Below are positions 1 through 9,318 of a stretch of DNA of 34,055 bases, piece by piece (positions within the stretch are counted from its first letter, which is position 1; each line of letters begins with the position of its first letter). Source of the DNA: Erysipelotrichales bacterium (GTDB lineage Bacteria > Bacillota_I > Bacilli_A > Erysipelotrichales > Erysipelotrichaceae); assembly GCA_910576855.1 (NCBI GenBank), contig CAJTJP010000030.1, forward strand, positions 1-34,055. The letters are read 5' to 3'. The notes under the pieces were generated by a model. It searched no databases. It was not told the origin of the DNA and saw nothing but the letters and a program-made list of their open reading frames with translations. The position numbers were made by a program, and so were the translations under genes.

Positions 1-180
1 TTCCTTTTGTCGTGGTTGAAATTTCTCTTACATGACGTTGATAGTATACCATGAACTACGATTTTATTTCAATACTTCCTTAGAAACTTCTCATATTTTC
101 TTTATTTATCGCTTTTGTATCACTTATTTCCACTATATATTTTTCGACCTTTAGTAGTGGAAGTTACTTTTGCACTTCAC
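1..180 (+). mobile_element. Terminal fragment of an IS30-type insertion sequence
   Basis: Positions 157-180 are the exact reverse complement of 33273-33296, the outer end of the IS30-type element at the right edge of the window. This 24-bp match is a terminal inverted repeat and marks the element's end at about base 180. A short open frame running in from the left edge stops at 33-35 and ends in VVVEISLT, which could be the extreme C-terminus of a transposase, but it is too short to confirm. The rest (36-156) is AT-rich noncoding DNA. Orientation (transposase reading plus) is inferred from this stop position. Confidence 0.7.
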
Positions 181-367
181 GCTAACTGTTATTCCGTGTT
201 TTCTGCGGTTTCCGCACTTGTATGCTCGACATTGATTGCTTTATTCATTGCCAAGAGGATTCCTTTACAATCATTTCACACGTCAACAATTGAAAAGACT
301 TCGCAACACAGGGCTGAAAATAAATACGCTCATTGCCGAGGCTGATAAGCGCATTATTTAAATTATT
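181..367. other. Intergenic stretch beside the IS end, possible gene remnant
   Basis: No intact gene is seen. A plus-strand frame crosses the IS end and stops at 345. Its portion outside the IS encodes a hydrophobic run (about SAVSALVCSTLIALFIAKR) that resembles one membrane helix. This could be the 3' remnant of a small membrane-protein gene cut by the insertion, or chance. The right part holds the probable xerC terminator. Confidence 0.25.
316..355 (-). terminator. Probable terminator after xerC
   Basis: Arms at 323-330 and 348-355 pair over 8 bp with one G-U. On the minus strand the hairpin lies just past the xerC stop and is followed by a moderately T-rich stretch. It fits the end of the dprA-topA-trmFO-xerC transcription unit. 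Confidence 0.5.
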
Positions 368-1282
368 TTAAGGATGCTGCTTCGCTCTGGGATGCGCCTG
401 AATATAGACATTCTTTAAACGCTCCTGAGAAACATGAACATAAATCTGCGTCGTAGACAATGAAGAATGTCCCAACAGTTCCTGAACAAGACGAAGATCA
501 GCACCGTTATCCAATAAATGTGTCGCAAAGGAATGACGAAACATGTGCGGATGAATATGAATTGACATATTCAGCGCATCAGCCTGCCTCTGCATCAAAT
601 ACTGAACACCGCGTGTCGTTAATCCCTTACCACGCTGATTGATGAACACAATTGAATGCTTCTCCTTTTGAATCCATTTCTCTCTGACCTCTTCGATATA
701 GTGAAGTAATATTTCTTTCGCCATATCATAAAACGGTACGATTCGCTGCTTATCCCCTTTACCGGTAATATGCACGACCTGATCGATAAAGTCAATATCC
801 TCCAGGCGCAGCGCAACGATTTCACTCACACGCAGGCCGCAGGCATACATCAGTTCAAACAGAGCACGATTGCGTAAATCAACTTCCTTCTGCAGGTCAA
901 AGCTGCTCAGAAAAAGCTCCATTTCATCATAAAAGAGAAATTCAGGAATCCGACGACTGATTTTCGGTCCCTTGACATACAAAAACGGATTCTCCTGAAT
1001 ACCGATAAACTCGTTGAGATAGCGATAAAAGGAGCGAAGCGAGGAAAGCTTGCGGGCAATGCTCGTATTTTTCATCGTTCCGCTCACTCCGTCCCTTTGG
1101 CGTAATGAGGCAATATAATTCATCACCACGATACGATCGGTATGCTCGAAGGAAGTGATTCCTTCCTCGTTTAAAAACGCAATAAAGTCATCGATATCAC
1201 GCTCATAAGCCTCAAGCGTATGCTTAGAGCCGGTATTTAACTGGTTGATATAGTCAAGAAAGCGCTGCTTCCATTCCTTCAT
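368..1282 (-). CDS. xerC: Tyrosine recombinase XerC-like
   Basis: Site-specific tyrosine recombinase of the XerC/XerD/CodV type, which resolves chromosome dimers at dif; 304 residues is the normal length. The N-terminal SAM-like DNA-binding domain covers about residues 1-100 and the catalytic domain follows. All catalytic positions are visible: R151 in [10 protein letters not shown]175 in the beta hairpin (TGKGDKQR), H246 and R249 in HPHMFRH, H272 in LLGHSSL and the nucleophile Y281. The ATG overlaps the trmFO stop by 4 bp (ATGA), so the two are translationally coupled. Position after topA and trmFO matches xerC/codV of other Bacillota. XerD versus XerC cannot be separated by motif alone; the synteny favours XerC. 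Confidence 0.9.
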   Translation of the reverse strand: MKEWKQRFLDYINQLNTGSKHTLEAYERDIDDFIAFLNEEGITSFEHTDRIVVMNYIASLRQRDGVSGTMKNTSIARKLSSLRSFYRYLNEFIGIQENPFLYVKGPKISRRIPEFLFYDEMELFLSSFDLQKEVDLRNRALFELMYACGLRVSEIVALRLEDIDFIDQVVHITGKGDKQRIVPFYDMAKEILLHYIEEVREKWIQKEKHSIVFINQRGKGLTTRGVQYLMQRQADALNMSIHIHPHMFRHSFATHLLDNGADLRLVQELLGHSSLSTTQIYVHVSQERLKNVYIQAHPRAKQHP

Positions 1283-2577
1283 GAATTGATTTCCTCAAGC
1301 ATATCGGAAATCACCTGTAAGGCCTGTTTGCCCATCGCTTCCTTGCGATCCTTTTTCTTTACCGCTTCGATCAGCTTCATAATGCCGAAGTTCGCATTCA
1401 TCGGCTGAAAATAGCTCTTATCCGCATGCGTGATATAATGAGCCATCGCTCCGATCATACAGGTAGGCGGCATTTCAAGCGGCTTTTTGCCTTGTATAAG
1501 ACGAGCCATATTCATACCGGCAATCAAACCGCTGCCGGCGCTTTCCACATAGCCCTCAACACCGCACATCTGTCCGGCAAAAAACAAATCATCGCGCGTA
1601 TTCAGCTGATAAGTTGTACGAAGCAGCTTAGGCGAACACAAATAGGAATTGCGATGCATAACGCCGTATCGGGTGATCACCGCGTTTTCAAGTCCCGGAA
1701 TCATGGCGAGAATGCGTTTTTGTTCTCCCCATGTCAAATGTGTTTGAAATCCGACTATGTTGTACAGCGTATCTGCCGCATTGTCACGTCTTAGCTGCAC
1801 AACTGCATACGGACGCGTTCCGTCCGGCTTTTCCAAACCGACCGGCTTCATCGGCCCGAACAATAAAGTCTTGGGACCGCGCTTTGCCATTTCCTCAAAC
1901 GGCATACAGCCTTCAAAATAAATTTCCTTTTCAAACTCATGAAGTGAAACGGTTTCTGCCTGAATCAGCTCCTGATAAAATGCTTCAAACTGCTGACGAT
2001 CCATCGGACAGTTGATATAAGCTGCTTCTCCTTTATCATAGCGACTTTTTACATAAGCCTTAGAAAAATCGATTGAATCCTTTTCCACGATAGGAGCCGC
2101 AGCGTCATAAAAATAGAAATAATCGCTTTGCACCAAATCGGCAATTGCCTTGCTTAAGGCATCAGAAATCAGCGGACCTCCGGCAATGATAACCGGTGTG
2201 CTCGGTATTTCACACACTTCCTCATGAATTACCTCAACTAACGGATGACTCACAAGTGTACTTGTTACAGCCTCCGCAAATTTATGGCGATCGACTGCCA
2301 ATGCACTACCCGCAGGTACACGATGTTCATCGGCACAGCGCATGATCAAAGAATCCATCAGCCGCATTTCTTCCTTCAGTACACCGACTGCATTCTGCAT
2401 GGAATCCGAACGTAGTGAGTTACTGCAGACAAGCTCGGCAAAATTTGCGCTGTGATGAGCCGGTGATGATTTATGCGGACGCATCTCATACAGTCTGACC
2501 GGAATGCCGCGTTTCACTAGCTGCCAAGCGGCTTCACTTCCCGCAAGTCCCGCTCCGACAATCGTAACCGGCTGCAT
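1279..2577 (-). CDS. trmFO: Folate/FAD-dependent tRNA (uracil-5-)-methyltransferase
   Basis: Makes m5U54 (ribothymidine) in the T-loop of tRNAs, using methylenetetrahydrofolate as carbon donor and FADH2 as reductant. It was formerly called Gid or GidA-like. The N-terminal FAD dinucleotide-binding motif GAGLAGSEA lies at about residues 8-16. The following stretch with LYEMRP and [11 protein letters not shown] is characteristic of TrmFO and separates it from MnmG. Length is 432 residues, as expected. Its ATG shares a base with the topA stop (TAATG), and its stop overlaps the start of xerC, so topA-trmFO-xerC are tightly coupled. No odd residues are seen in the conserved segments. Confidence 0.95.
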   Translation of the reverse strand: MQPVTIVGAGLAGSEAAWQLVKRGIPVRLYEMRPHKSSPAHHSANFAELVCSNSLRSDSMQNAVGVLKEEMRLMDSLIMRCADEHRVPAGSALAVDRHKFAEAVTSTLVSHPLVEVIHEEVCEIPSTPVIIAGGPLISDALSKAIADLVQSDYFYFYDAAAPIVEKDSIDFSKAYVKSRYDKGEAAYINCPMDRQQFEAFYQELIQAETVSLHEFEKEIYFEGCMPFEEMAKRGPKTLLFGPMKPVGLEKPDGTRPYAVVQLRRDNAADTLYNIVGFQTHLTWGEQKRILAMIPGLENAVITRYGVMHRNSYLCSPKLLRTTYQLNTRDDLFFAGQMCGVEGYVESAGSGLIAGMNMARLIQGKKPLEMPPTCMIGAMAHYITHADKSYFQPMNANFGIMKLIEAVKKKDRKEAMGKQALQVISDMLEEINS

Positions 2578-4787
2578 TAAGCGTTATCCTCACTGTCGGC
2601 AGCTTTTTTCACTACCTTACGTGTTGTTTTTTTCTTCGTTGCTGCCTTTTTCTTTTCCTGCTTTGTATCCGCTTCATCAGCTTTTGCTGCCTTCGGCGTT
2701 TTCTTGATATAGCGGCACTTCGGATAATTGGAACAGCCGACAAAGGTCGTTCCGAAGCGTGATTTACGCTCTACCAGTTCATGACCGCAATCCGGACACA
2801 GCTCACCGGTAGGCTTCGGCTCTTCCTTTTGCTTCGTGCTTTTGATGTATTTACAATCCGGATAATTGCTGCAAGCCAAAAATGCACCGTAGCGCCCCTT
2901 CTTACTGACCATCTTACCGCCGCATTTCGGACAAACCTCATCACTTGCATTTGCTTCCTCTTCTTCGCTTTTCGTAAAACGGCAGCTTGGAAAATTGATA
3001 CAGGAAATAAAGCGACCGAAGCGACCGTTTCGATAAACGAGCTCGGCACCGCAATCGGGACAAGCCTCACCTGTTCGCTCCAATTCCTTTTTTTCCATCT
3101 TTTCATATGCTTCATCAAGCAGCGGTTCAAACTTTTCATAGAAGGTACGAACCTCCTCGATATTATTGCGGTCTCCCGCCGCGATTTCATCCAAGTGTCC
3201 TTCCATATCGGCAGTATACGTGACATTGATAATACTGCTGAAAAATTCCTGCAGCTTTTCATCCGTCAGTTCTCCCTGTTCACTGGGAACAAACACCTTG
3301 GTTTTGCTTCCTTCGCTTTGTCGCTCTAACGATACATAACCGCGCGCCTGCAGCGTATCGATAATAATCGCATAAGTAGAAGGACGTCCGATTCCCTTTT
3401 CCTCTAGTTCCTTGATCAAGCGTGCCTCACTGTATCTTAACGGAGGTTCCGTAAAGTGCTGTTTGCCTTCAAGTTCAACCTGCTTCAGCAATTCATTTTC
3501 GATCAGCTCAGGCAGCATTTCATCCTTCGTGCTTTCATAATCACCGTACATCTTTAAATAACCGTCAAACGCAAGCATACTGCCGTTTGCGCTGAAATCG
3601 CAATTATCACTGCGAATGATCGCATTTACAACATTACTTTTGCTGGCTGCCATTAAGGATGCAACTGCTCTCGCATAAATCAGTTTATATAAACGATATT
3701 GTTCATTCGTTAAATACTGCTTCACCTTTTCCGGTGTATTATGAATATTCGTTGGACGTATCGCTTCATGGGCATCCTGTGCATGCTCATCATTTTTCTG
3801 ACGTGCTTTTCCTTTATATTCCTTACCGAATTCACTCTCGATATAAGCAAAGGCATCATTCACAAACACCTGTGATAAACGGGTACTGTCGGTACGCATA
3901 TAAGAAATTAGACCTTCGGTATGCCCCCCTAACGCAATACCCTCATAGAGCTTTTGCGCAATCTGCATTGTCTTTTTCGCCCCGTAGCCAAGCTTCGTGC
4001 TCGCTTCCTGCTGGAGCGTTGAGGTAATAAACGGCATCTTTGCTTCTTTTTTACGGATCTTTTTTTCAATCGAGGCTACATGAAATTCATTCAGACGCGC
4101 AATGATCGCATCGGTTTCTTCCTGTGTTTTCAGCTTTGCCTTCTTACCATCGATTTTAATCAGCTGCGCACTGAAGGCCTTATTGTCCTTCTTTACATTC
4201 GCATGAAGTGTCCAATATTCCTCGCTCTTAAATCGACGGATTTCATTTTCACGCTCAACGATCAAGCGCAAGGCCACCGATTGAACACGACCCGCAGATT
4301 TTGATTTAATCTTGCTTTGTAAAAGCTTGGAAAGCTTAAAGCCGATGATACGATCCAACATACGACGTGCTTCCTGACTTTTCACAAGATCCTGATCGAT
4401 CGTGCGCGGATGCTGAAATGCCTCTAATACGGCTTTTTTTGTAATCTCATTGAAAATGATGCGATTATCATTTTCCATATCCAATTCAAGCACCTGTGCC
4501 AAATGCCATGCGATGGCCTCACCCTCACGATCGGGATCGCTTGCCAGATACACATGGTCGCTTTTCTTTGCCAGTGCTTTTAATTCCTTAACGACAGCGC
4601 GCTTATCGCTGCTTATTTTATATGTCGGCGTGAAGTTATTTTCAATATCGATACCAAGACCGCCCTTGCCGGTTGTCGCAAGATCACGAATATGCCCTTT
4701 GCTTGAAACAACCTGAAAATCATCACCTAAATATTTCTCAATTGTTTTTGATTTTGACGGTGACTCCACGATTACTAAATTCTTCAT
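2577..4787 (-). CDS. topA: DNA topoisomerase I (type IA)
   Basis: Relaxes negative supercoils through a 5'-phosphotyrosine intermediate. The start chosen is the ATG at 4787, preceded by AGGAGG six bases upstream, giving 736 residues beginning [12 protein letters not shown]. The Toprim domain shows E8 and the metal motif DPDRE at residues 84-88. The catalytic tyrosine is Y296 in [11 protein letters not shown]. The C-terminus carries three Topo zinc fingers of the C-x2-C ... C-x(4-5)-C type (CPDCG, CPKCG, CPDCG). They are followed by a Lys-rich tail ([13 protein letters not shown]), which probably holds DNA. It lies between dprA and trmFO as in most Bacillota, with its own likely promoter just upstream. 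Confidence 0.97.
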   Translation of the reverse strand: MKNLVIVESPSKSKTIEKYLGDDFQVVSSKGHIRDLATTGKGGLGIDIENNFTPTYKISSDKRAVVKELKALAKKSDHVYLASDPDREGEAIAWHLAQVLELDMENDNRIIFNEITKKAVLEAFQHPRTIDQDLVKSQEARRMLDRIIGFKLSKLLQSKIKSKSAGRVQSVALRLIVERENEIRRFKSEEYWTLHANVKKDNKAFSAQLIKIDGKKAKLKTQEETDAIIARLNEFHVASIEKKIRKKEAKMPFITSTLQQEASTKLGYGAKKTMQIAQKLYEGIALGGHTEGLISYMRTDSTRLSQVFVNDAFAYIESEFGKEYKGKARQKNDEHAQDAHEAIRPTNIHNTPEKVKQYLTNEQYRLYKLIYARAVASLMAASKSNVVNAIIRSDNCDFSANGSMLAFDGYLKMYGDYESTKDEMLPELIENELLKQVELEGKQHFTEPPLRYSEARLIKELEEKGIGRPSTYAIIIDTLQARGYVSLERQSEGSKTKVFVPSEQGELTDEKLQEFFSSIINVTYTADMEGHLDEIAAGDRNNIEEVRTFYEKFEPLLDEAYEKMEKKELERTGEACPDCGAELVYRNGRFGRFISCINFPSCRFTKSEEEEANASDEVCPKCGGKMVSKKGRYGAFLACSNYPDCKYIKSTKQKEEPKPTGELCPDCGHELVERKSRFGTTFVGCSNYPKCRYIKKTPKAAKADEADTKQEKKKAATKKKTTRKVVKKAADSEDNA

Positions 4788-4819
4788 TAACATCCTCCTA
4801 GCTAACAAATACGTATCAT

Positions 4820-4848
4820 ATTATTTCCGTAAATCGTAAATTTGTCAA
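4820..4848 (-). promoter_or_regulatory. Probable sigma-A promoter of topA
   Basis: On the minus strand a perfect TTGACA (4843-4848) is followed after 17 bp by AATAAT (4820-4825), about 30 bp before the topA ATG. It lies in the 70-bp gap between the dprA stop and topA. The -10 is imperfect; TAATAT at 19 bp spacing is an alternative. Confidence 0.55.
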
Positions 4849-4857
4849 TTGATTTTT

Positions 4858-5589
4858 TCATAAGATTGCTGAAATATCATCATCATCGATTAAAATATTA
4901 GCTCCCTGAGAGAGTAATAAATTACTTCCCAAGCCGTAATAATCGCTGAAATTATGCGGTATACAGTAAATTGACTTCCCTAATTCCAACGCTTCATTTA
5001 CCGTTAAAAGCGTACCGCTTCTTTTTTTTGCCTGAATGACCACAAGCGATGAACCAAGTGCGGCAATCAAACGATTTCGCCATGGGAAATGATAGGCCAT
5101 CGGGCGGCTGTCATGCGGATATTCACTGAGAATCAAATGATGCTTTCGCATTTTTTCATAAAGCAAACTGTTTTCTTTCGGATAGCTTATGTTGACCCCG
5201 CAGCCGACCACACCGATCGTATGTGCATCCAACGCCTCTTGATGAACGATCGCATCGATTCCCTTAGCCAATCCGGATACTATGATTGCCTGCTGCTTCA
5301 AAAGCCGACAAACATGAATTGCCATTTTTTTACCGTAAGCATTACATTCACGTGCCCCGACTATGGATATCGCTCTTTGTTCCAATAAGGAATAATCGCC
5401 TTCATAAAAGATTACCCACGGTGCATAGCGTAGTGCTCTGAAGGCAGACGGATACTCTTTATCTAATATCGTCACATAAGGATACGGATAATCGATTTCC
5501 TCTGTCCGCTCTTGATTCGCAATCGCATTAGTTATCTGCTGCCATTCTCCTTTATATTTTAAAGCATAATACAAAATTTTATTTCGCAT
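4858..5589 (-). CDS. dprA: DNA-processing protein DprA, short form
   Basis: DprA (Smf) binds incoming single-stranded DNA during transformation and loads RecA on it. The Rossmann-like domain is clear: SIVGARECNAYG, the signature SGLAKGIDAIVHQEAL, GCGVNISYP, FPWRNRLIAALG and a late GSNLLLSQGA. Length is 243 residues, shorter than the 280-370 common in the family. The N-terminal region is reduced and the winged-helix C-terminal domain is missing, since the protein ends right after the Rossmann fold (NILIDDDDISAIL). Position upstream of topA is classical. The start ATG follows AGGAGG (5598-5603). A small inverted repeat, 5601-5605 with 5617-5621, overlaps that ribosome-binding site. Confidence 0.9.
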   Translation of the reverse strand: MRNKILYYALKYKGEWQQITNAIANQERTEEIDYPYPYVTILDKEYPSAFRALRYAPWVIFYEGDYSLLEQRAISIVGARECNAYGKKMAIHVCRLLKQQAIIVSGLAKGIDAIVHQEALDAHTIGVVGCGVNISYPKENSLLYEKMRKHHLILSEYPHDSRPMAYHFPWRNRLIAALGSSLVVIQAKKRSGTLLTVNEALELGKSIYCIPHNFSDYYGLGSNLLLSQGANILIDDDDISAIL

Positions 5590-5744
5590 AGTTAATTCCT
5601 CCTGTTATATATGTACACAGGAAAATGCGTTTCCCCAAAAAAATTTGATTTTTTTATTCTTTTTAAGCACGTTGATATAAAGTAATATATTGTAAGTAAA
5701 ATTGTATCAGCACAATCACTTTTTAAATCAACAGAGTTAAGAAT

Positions 5745-5777
5745 AAAAAAAACAGAAATTGCATGAATTCCTGTTTT
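5745..5777 (-). terminator. Intrinsic terminator after the stomatin gene
   Basis: On the minus strand the arms 5766-5776 and 5750-5760 form a stem of about 11 bp with one wobble pair around a 5-nt loop. A run of T follows. It ends the operon 7547-5813. Confidence 0.8.
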
Positions 5778-5812
5778 ATGATTTGTTGAATAAAATATCA
5801 AACAAATTTCGA

Positions 5813-6721
5813 TTAGGACGCTTGATCGTCATTCATAAATGCTTTGACGTTGGTTAATAAAGTAGCCACATTCTGAAGTTCGGAAGGCACAACCAGCTTT
5901 GTGGCTTTGCCGTCTGCCAATTTTTCATACGCTTCCAAGGATTTCAGGGTCATATACGCCTTGCTCGGCTCTGCATCCTTGATTAATTGAATACCTCTTG
6001 CCTGTGCCTCATATAAGCGTTCAGTTGCACGTGCCTGACCTTCTGCTTCCGCAATCATCGCTTCCTTTTTAGCAGTAGCACGAAGAACCATTGATTCCTT
6101 TTCACCCTCTGCTGTTAAGATTGCGGCTTTTTTCTCACCCTCGGCACGCAATATTGATTCACGACGCTCACGCTCGGCACGCATCTGTTTTTCCATCGCT
6201 TCTTGAATATCGCGCGGTGGAATAATATTTTTGACCTCGACACGATTGACCTTAATCCCCCAAGGATCGGTAGCTTCATCTAAAATTGCTCGCATTTTCG
6301 TATTAATAATATCACGACTTGTTAAGGTTTCATCTAACTCCAGCTCACCGATAATATTACGCAGTGTAGTTGCCGTCAGATTTTCAATCGCCGTAATCGG
6401 TCCTACGACTCCGTACGTATACAGCTTAGGATCGGTAATCTGAAAATACACAACAGTATCGATTTGCATCGTAACATTATCCTTTGTGATAACCGGCTGC
6501 GGCGGAAAGTCCTTCACAATCTCCTTCAAAGTAACCTTATTCGCAATACGGTCAATAAACGGAATCACAAAGTGAATACCGGTAGACCATGTTGAATGAT
6601 ATGCACCTAAACGCTCAATCACATAAGATTTTGCCTGCGGTACAATACGTACCACATAAGCCATCAGCGCAACCAGCAATAAAATAACTACTACAAATAA
6701 AATAATACCTAATAAATTCAT
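5813..6721 (-). CDS. SPFH/stomatin-like membrane scaffold protein (slipin/QmcA type)
   Basis: Stomatin/prohibitin/flotillin/HflK family protein that anchors to the membrane and forms large oligomeric rings or lipid microdomains. Residues about 3-25 form one N-terminal hydrophobic helix. The SPFH domain follows (VPQAKSYVIERLGAYHSTW, DFPPQPVITKDNVTM, GELELDETLTSRDIIN), with the typical NIIPPRDIQEAMEKQM. A long Ala/Glu/Lys/Arg-rich coiled coil covers about residues 175-250 (RAEGEKKAAILTAEGEKE). Length is 302 residues. It is directly downstream of a short NfeD gene (11-bp gap); the NfeD-stomatin pairing is widespread and supports partnership. Exact subfamily is not certain. A terminator lies just after the stop. 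Confidence 0.9.
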   Translation of the reverse strand: MNLLGIILFVVVILLLVALMAYVVRIVPQAKSYVIERLGAYHSTWSTGIHFVIPFIDRIANKVTLKEIVKDFPPQPVITKDNVTMQIDTVVYFQITDPKLYTYGVVGPITAIENLTATTLRNIIGELELDETLTSRDIINTKMRAILDEATDPWGIKVNRVEVKNIIPPRDIQEAMEKQMRAERERRESILRAEGEKKAAILTAEGEKESMVLRATAKKEAMIAEAEGQARATERLYEAQARGIQLIKDAEPSKAYMTLKSLEAYEKLADGKATKLVVPSELQNVATLLTNVKAFMNDDQAS

Positions 6722-6732
6722 CGTTATCCTCC

Positions 6733-7167
6733 TTAATCATACAGCGGCGAAACAAGTAATTTCGCACCTTCTATCGCTATTATTCTTACCTTTTTTCCGA
6801 TCTCAATCACCTCATGAGAGCGGCTGACAGCACTCCAAACCATTCCCTGTACCTTGACCTCGCCCCAATGCTGTTCATTGATTTCCTTTACCACGATCGC
6901 GGTTTCTCCGATGATGCGATCGACATTGGTCGGAACCGTATTACCACGCAGATATTTCACCGCAAACGGTCTGACGACTACAATAAACAGTACGGAAACA
7001 ATCACGCAAACACTTGCCTGAACCATCCAAGACAAACCTAAAGCAGCACATAACCAAGCTGCCAATGCGCCGATCGTGATCCAAATACTGACAAGTGCAG
7101 TCGGCGTCAATATTTCTAAAACAAGTGCGAGAATTCCGATTCCTATCCAAACTATATCCATTTCCAT
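6733..7167 (-). CDS. Short NfeD-family membrane protein
   Basis: NfeD-like protein of the short class: membrane helices plus a C-terminal OB-fold, without the ClpP-like serine protease domain of long NfeD. Residues about 5-70 contain three or four hydrophobic segments (IVWIGIGILALVLEI, ALVSIWITIGALAAWLCAAL, ASVCVIVSVLFIVVV). Residues about 80-144 form the OB-fold (GETAIVVKEI, GEVKVQGMVWSAVS, GKKVRIIAIEGAKLLV), in which the G-x-V-x-W pattern is typical. Such proteins accompany stomatin homologues, here encoded immediately downstream. The ATG at 7167 follows a GGGG-type Shine-Dalgarno; an in-frame ATG two codons later is possible. Confidence 0.88.
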   Translation of the reverse strand: MEMDIVWIGIGILALVLEILTPTALVSIWITIGALAAWLCAALGLSWMVQASVCVIVSVLFIVVVRPFAVKYLRGNTVPTNVDRIIGETAIVVKEINEQHWGEVKVQGMVWSAVSRSHEVIEIGKKVRIIAIEGAKLLVSPLYD

Positions 7168-7172
7168 TCAAT

Positions 7173-7547
7173 TCACCCCTTTTCCCGCTGCTTCATTAGT
7201 TCAATCACTAATAAATTGCTTGCTTCATCATAAACCGCTTCAAACTTATCACCGTTTAACGACTGCTTCAGCATACCCGCAATTTCCTCCATGACCTGTT
7301 TATTGGAAATTCGCGCATAGCCTTTCCCTAATGACACTTTATGAAGCTGTTGCAGCATCACCTGCTTACGATCGATCTCCTGCTTTGAAACAGGACGTAT
7401 CGCTACTCTTTTATTGTCATGATCCAAGCCGAGCATTACCCAACGCGCATCTTGAACCAACGCTGCCGCTGCCTGATTCAAAGTGATATTATTTGCGTAG
7501 AGTGTCGCAACCGGTGTATATGCATTTCCTTTTACCCAAGTAAACAT
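7173..7547 (-). CDS. Conserved-looking hypothetical protein, first gene of the NfeD-stomatin operon
   Basis: Function not recognised. The start chosen is the ATG at 7547, eight bases after AGGAGG, giving 124 residues beginning MFTWVKGNAYTPVATLY. The protein is soluble in appearance: mixed alpha/beta, no signal peptide or membrane helix. The first half contains ITLNQAAAALVQDARWVMLGLD and RVAIRPVSKQEID. The second half has a basic stretch (KGYARISNKQVMEEIAGML), then a strand-like FEAVYDEASNLLVIEL. The layout, two strand-rich halves joined by a helix, suggests a small regulatory or adaptor protein, but that is a guess. Six bases separate its stop from the nfeD start, so it is cotranscribed with the membrane genes. 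Confidence 0.75.
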   Translation of the reverse strand: MFTWVKGNAYTPVATLYANNITLNQAAAALVQDARWVMLGLDHDNKRVAIRPVSKQEIDRKQVMLQQLHKVSLGKGYARISNKQVMEEIAGMLKQSLNGDKFEAVYDEASNLLVIELMKQREKG

Positions 7548-7568
7548 TTGCACCGCCTCCTGAATATT

Positions 7569-7596
7569 ATTATATTATTTATTTTTCTGTTGTCAA
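7569..7596 (-). promoter_or_regulatory. Probable sigma-A promoter of the hypothetical-nfeD-stomatin operon
   Basis: On the minus strand TTGACA (7591-7596), 16-bp spacer, TATAAT (7569-7574). The predicted start point lies near 7562, directly at the AGGAGG of the first gene, so the 5' untranslated region would be only about 15 nt. Confidence 0.75.
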
Positions 7597-7664
7597 TATA
7601 TTTATCTTATTTTCCTTATTATTCTTTATCGCAATTAGTATCAATAGTCCGTATTATTGTTAAA

Positions 7665-7704
7665 TAATAAAAACACCTGCCTTACAATATAAGTGAACAG
7701 GCGT
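7665..7704 (-). terminator. Terminator after rnhB
   Basis: Arms 7698-7704 and 7673-7679 pair over 7 bp with one wobble. An inner CTTA/TAAG stem extends it, and a T run follows on the minus strand. It separates rbgA-rnhB from the nfeD operon. Confidence 0.7.
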
Positions 7705-7757
7705 AGTTTACGGTTTGTATTTCTGATAAATAATCTGTAATAATACTGAGTTGATGC

Positions 7758-8378
7758 TCAGAGATCAAACTGAAGCTGACACATATCCTTTACGGGCGCA
7801 TAGCTTCTGCGATAAATATCCAATACGCCGTATTGATGAAGTGCTTCAATATGTGCCTTGGTCGGATAGCCCTTATGCTTGGCAAAGCCATATTGCGGAA
7901 ACTGAACATCATATGCTTTCATGATGCAATCTCTCGTTACCTTGGCCAGTATACTGGCTGCCGCAATACTGACACTTTTCTGATCGCCCTTTACAATCGG
8001 AATTACATCAAAAGCACAGTTCGGTAATGGCATCGCATCACTTAAAACACCGTCTTTATAACGGAAGCGCTCAACAAGTTCTTCCATTGCCTTCTGCGCT
8101 GCCCGATAAATATTCAATTCATCGATCTGCTTAGGCGATACAATTTCAATATGATATTCAAGTGCATCATGAATTATTACCTGAAACAGCTCCTTACGCT
8201 TTTTCTCACTTATCTTTTTAGAATCATAAATCGCTTCATGGTGATAGTCAACCGGAAACATCACTGCCGCAACGACCAAAGGTCCGGCAATCGGTCCTCT
8301 TCCCGCTTCATCTAAACCGATGATGCCGCGCCGCCCTTCCTTCCACCATTTTTTTTCATATTCATTACTCGTCTCCAT
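7758..8378 (-). CDS. rnhB: Ribonuclease HII
   Basis: Cleaves RNA in RNA-DNA hybrids and starts removal of single ribonucleotides from DNA. The N-terminal signature GIIGLDEAGRGPIAGPLVVAAV carries the first Asp and the Glu of the DEDD metal site. A further Asp is in YDSKKISEKKR and another in IVKGDQKSVSIAAASILAKVTRD, followed by the typical YGFAKHKGYPTKAH. Length is 206 residues. The start overlaps the rbgA stop by 14 bp, so translation is coupled. The rbgA-rnhB order is the standard Bacillota arrangement. Confidence 0.96.
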   Translation of the reverse strand: METSNEYEKKWWKEGRRGIIGLDEAGRGPIAGPLVVAAVMFPVDYHHEAIYDSKKISEKKRKELFQVIIHDALEYHIEIVSPKQIDELNIYRAAQKAMEELVERFRYKDGVLSDAMPLPNCAFDVIPIVKGDQKSVSIAAASILAKVTRDCIMKAYDVQFPQYGFAKHKGYPTKAHIEALHQYGVLDIYRRSYAPVKDMCQLQFDL

Positions 8379-9240
8379 CGCAATACTCCCATGTGATTCG
8401 TCCTAATTTATCTTGGCGAACTTCTTTAATAAAGGTATCAATCGTTCTTTTTTCATCGATTTCTTGACCGTTTCTGTAAAAGCCTCTTGCTTTCGCAATA
8501 CGTTGAAACATTTCATAAGGGTCCTCACAACATGTTATCTGATAACGAGCTTCCAACACCTGCGGATTACGTGCGCAAAGCGTTTTCATCATCCAACATG
8601 CCACTTCCTCAATCGGCAGTATTTCATCTCTGATTGAACCGCAGGCAGCAAGACACAAACCGACTCGTTCATCCTCAAACTTCGGCCACAGCACTCCCGG
8701 TGTATCCAGCAACTCCAGCTGATCGTTTACCCTTGCCCACTGCAACGCTCTTGTGACTCCGGGACGATCTCCGGTTTGAGCAATGCGCTTCTTTACAATT
8801 TTATTGATAAAGGTCGATTTCCCGACATTAGGAACTCCGACAACCATTGCCCGTATGGCTCGTGGTCGAATCCCTCTGCGCCTTTGACGATCCAGTTTTT
8901 CCTTCATCACTGCTTGTGCTGCCTGTACTACCGGTTTTGTAATATTTTCTTTCGGAATATCCAGTGCTAACACCTGTATCTCATCGCTTGATAAATGTTG
9001 AATCCATCGCTTTGTTTGATTTTCCTCAGCCTTGTCCTTTTTTGATAATATGATCAATCTCGGCTTATTTTGACAAAGCTCATCGATCATAGGATTGCGT
9101 GAAGCATTGGGAATACGCGCATCTCTTAATTCAATGACCATATCGACCATGCGCAGTTTTTCCTGCATTTCTCTTTTTGCCTTTGTCATATGACCGGGAA
9201 ACCAGTTAATGTTTGTTTTTGTTTGATTATCGGTTGACAT
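8365..9240 (-). CDS. rbgA: Ribosome biogenesis GTPase A (YlqF)
   Basis: Circularly permuted GTPase needed for late 50S assembly, including incorporation of L16. The order of motifs is permuted as expected: G4-like SKKD near residue 75 comes first, then the P-loop GVPNVGKSTF, switch DRPGVTRA and G3 DTPGVLWP. The N-terminus has the family motif NWFPGHMTKAKREM and the C-terminus an ANTAR-like helical domain. The start chosen is the ATG at 9240 (292 residues), six bases after an AAGGGTG sequence. A longer GTG-initiated form by three codons is possible. It overlaps rnhB downstream and has a likely promoter upstream, beside the accessory gene at 9311. Confidence 0.96.
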   Translation of the reverse strand: MSTDNQTKTNINWFPGHMTKAKREMQEKLRMVDMVIELRDARIPNASRNPMIDELCQNKPRLIILSKKDKAEENQTKRWIQHLSSDEIQVLALDIPKENITKPVVQAAQAVMKEKLDRQRRRGIRPRAIRAMVVGVPNVGKSTFINKIVKKRIAQTGDRPGVTRALQWARVNDQLELLDTPGVLWPKFEDERVGLCLAACGSIRDEILPIEEVACWMMKTLCARNPQVLEARYQITCCEDPYEMFQRIAKARGFYRNGQEIDEKRTIDTFIKEVRQDKLGRITWEYCDGDE

Positions 9241-9290
9241 CTCTTTCACCCTTCTCTATTCTTAGAAACTTATACTATAAACATTAGATA

Positions 9291-9318
9291 ATTATAGTAA
9301 CTTTCTTGGTTTATTCAA
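9291..9318 (-). promoter_or_regulatory. Probable promoter of rbgA-rnhB
   Basis: On the minus strand TTGAAT (9313-9318), 16-bp spacer, TATAAT (9291-9296). The -35 box lies over the final codons of the upstream accessory gene, so rbgA can be read independently of the inserted module. Confidence 0.6.

Noticed and set aside
115-345. 76-residue plus-strand ORF across the left IS end
   Set aside because: It crosses the IS boundary, has no ribosome-binding site, and its first part is IS noncoding DNA. Kept only as a possible gene remnant.
2781-3329. 182-residue plus-strand ORF opposite topA
   Set aside because: Shadow of topA; no ribosome-binding site and composition reflects the complementary zinc-finger coding region.
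5592-5801. 69-residue minus-strand ORF between the stomatin gene and dprA
   Set aside because: It runs through the stomatin terminator and the dprA leader, has no ribosome-binding site and no recognisable pattern.
7668-7710. Short repeats suggestive of a CRISPR-like unit
   Set aside because: They are the two arms of a terminator after rnhB; no regularly spaced repeats exist anywhere in the window.
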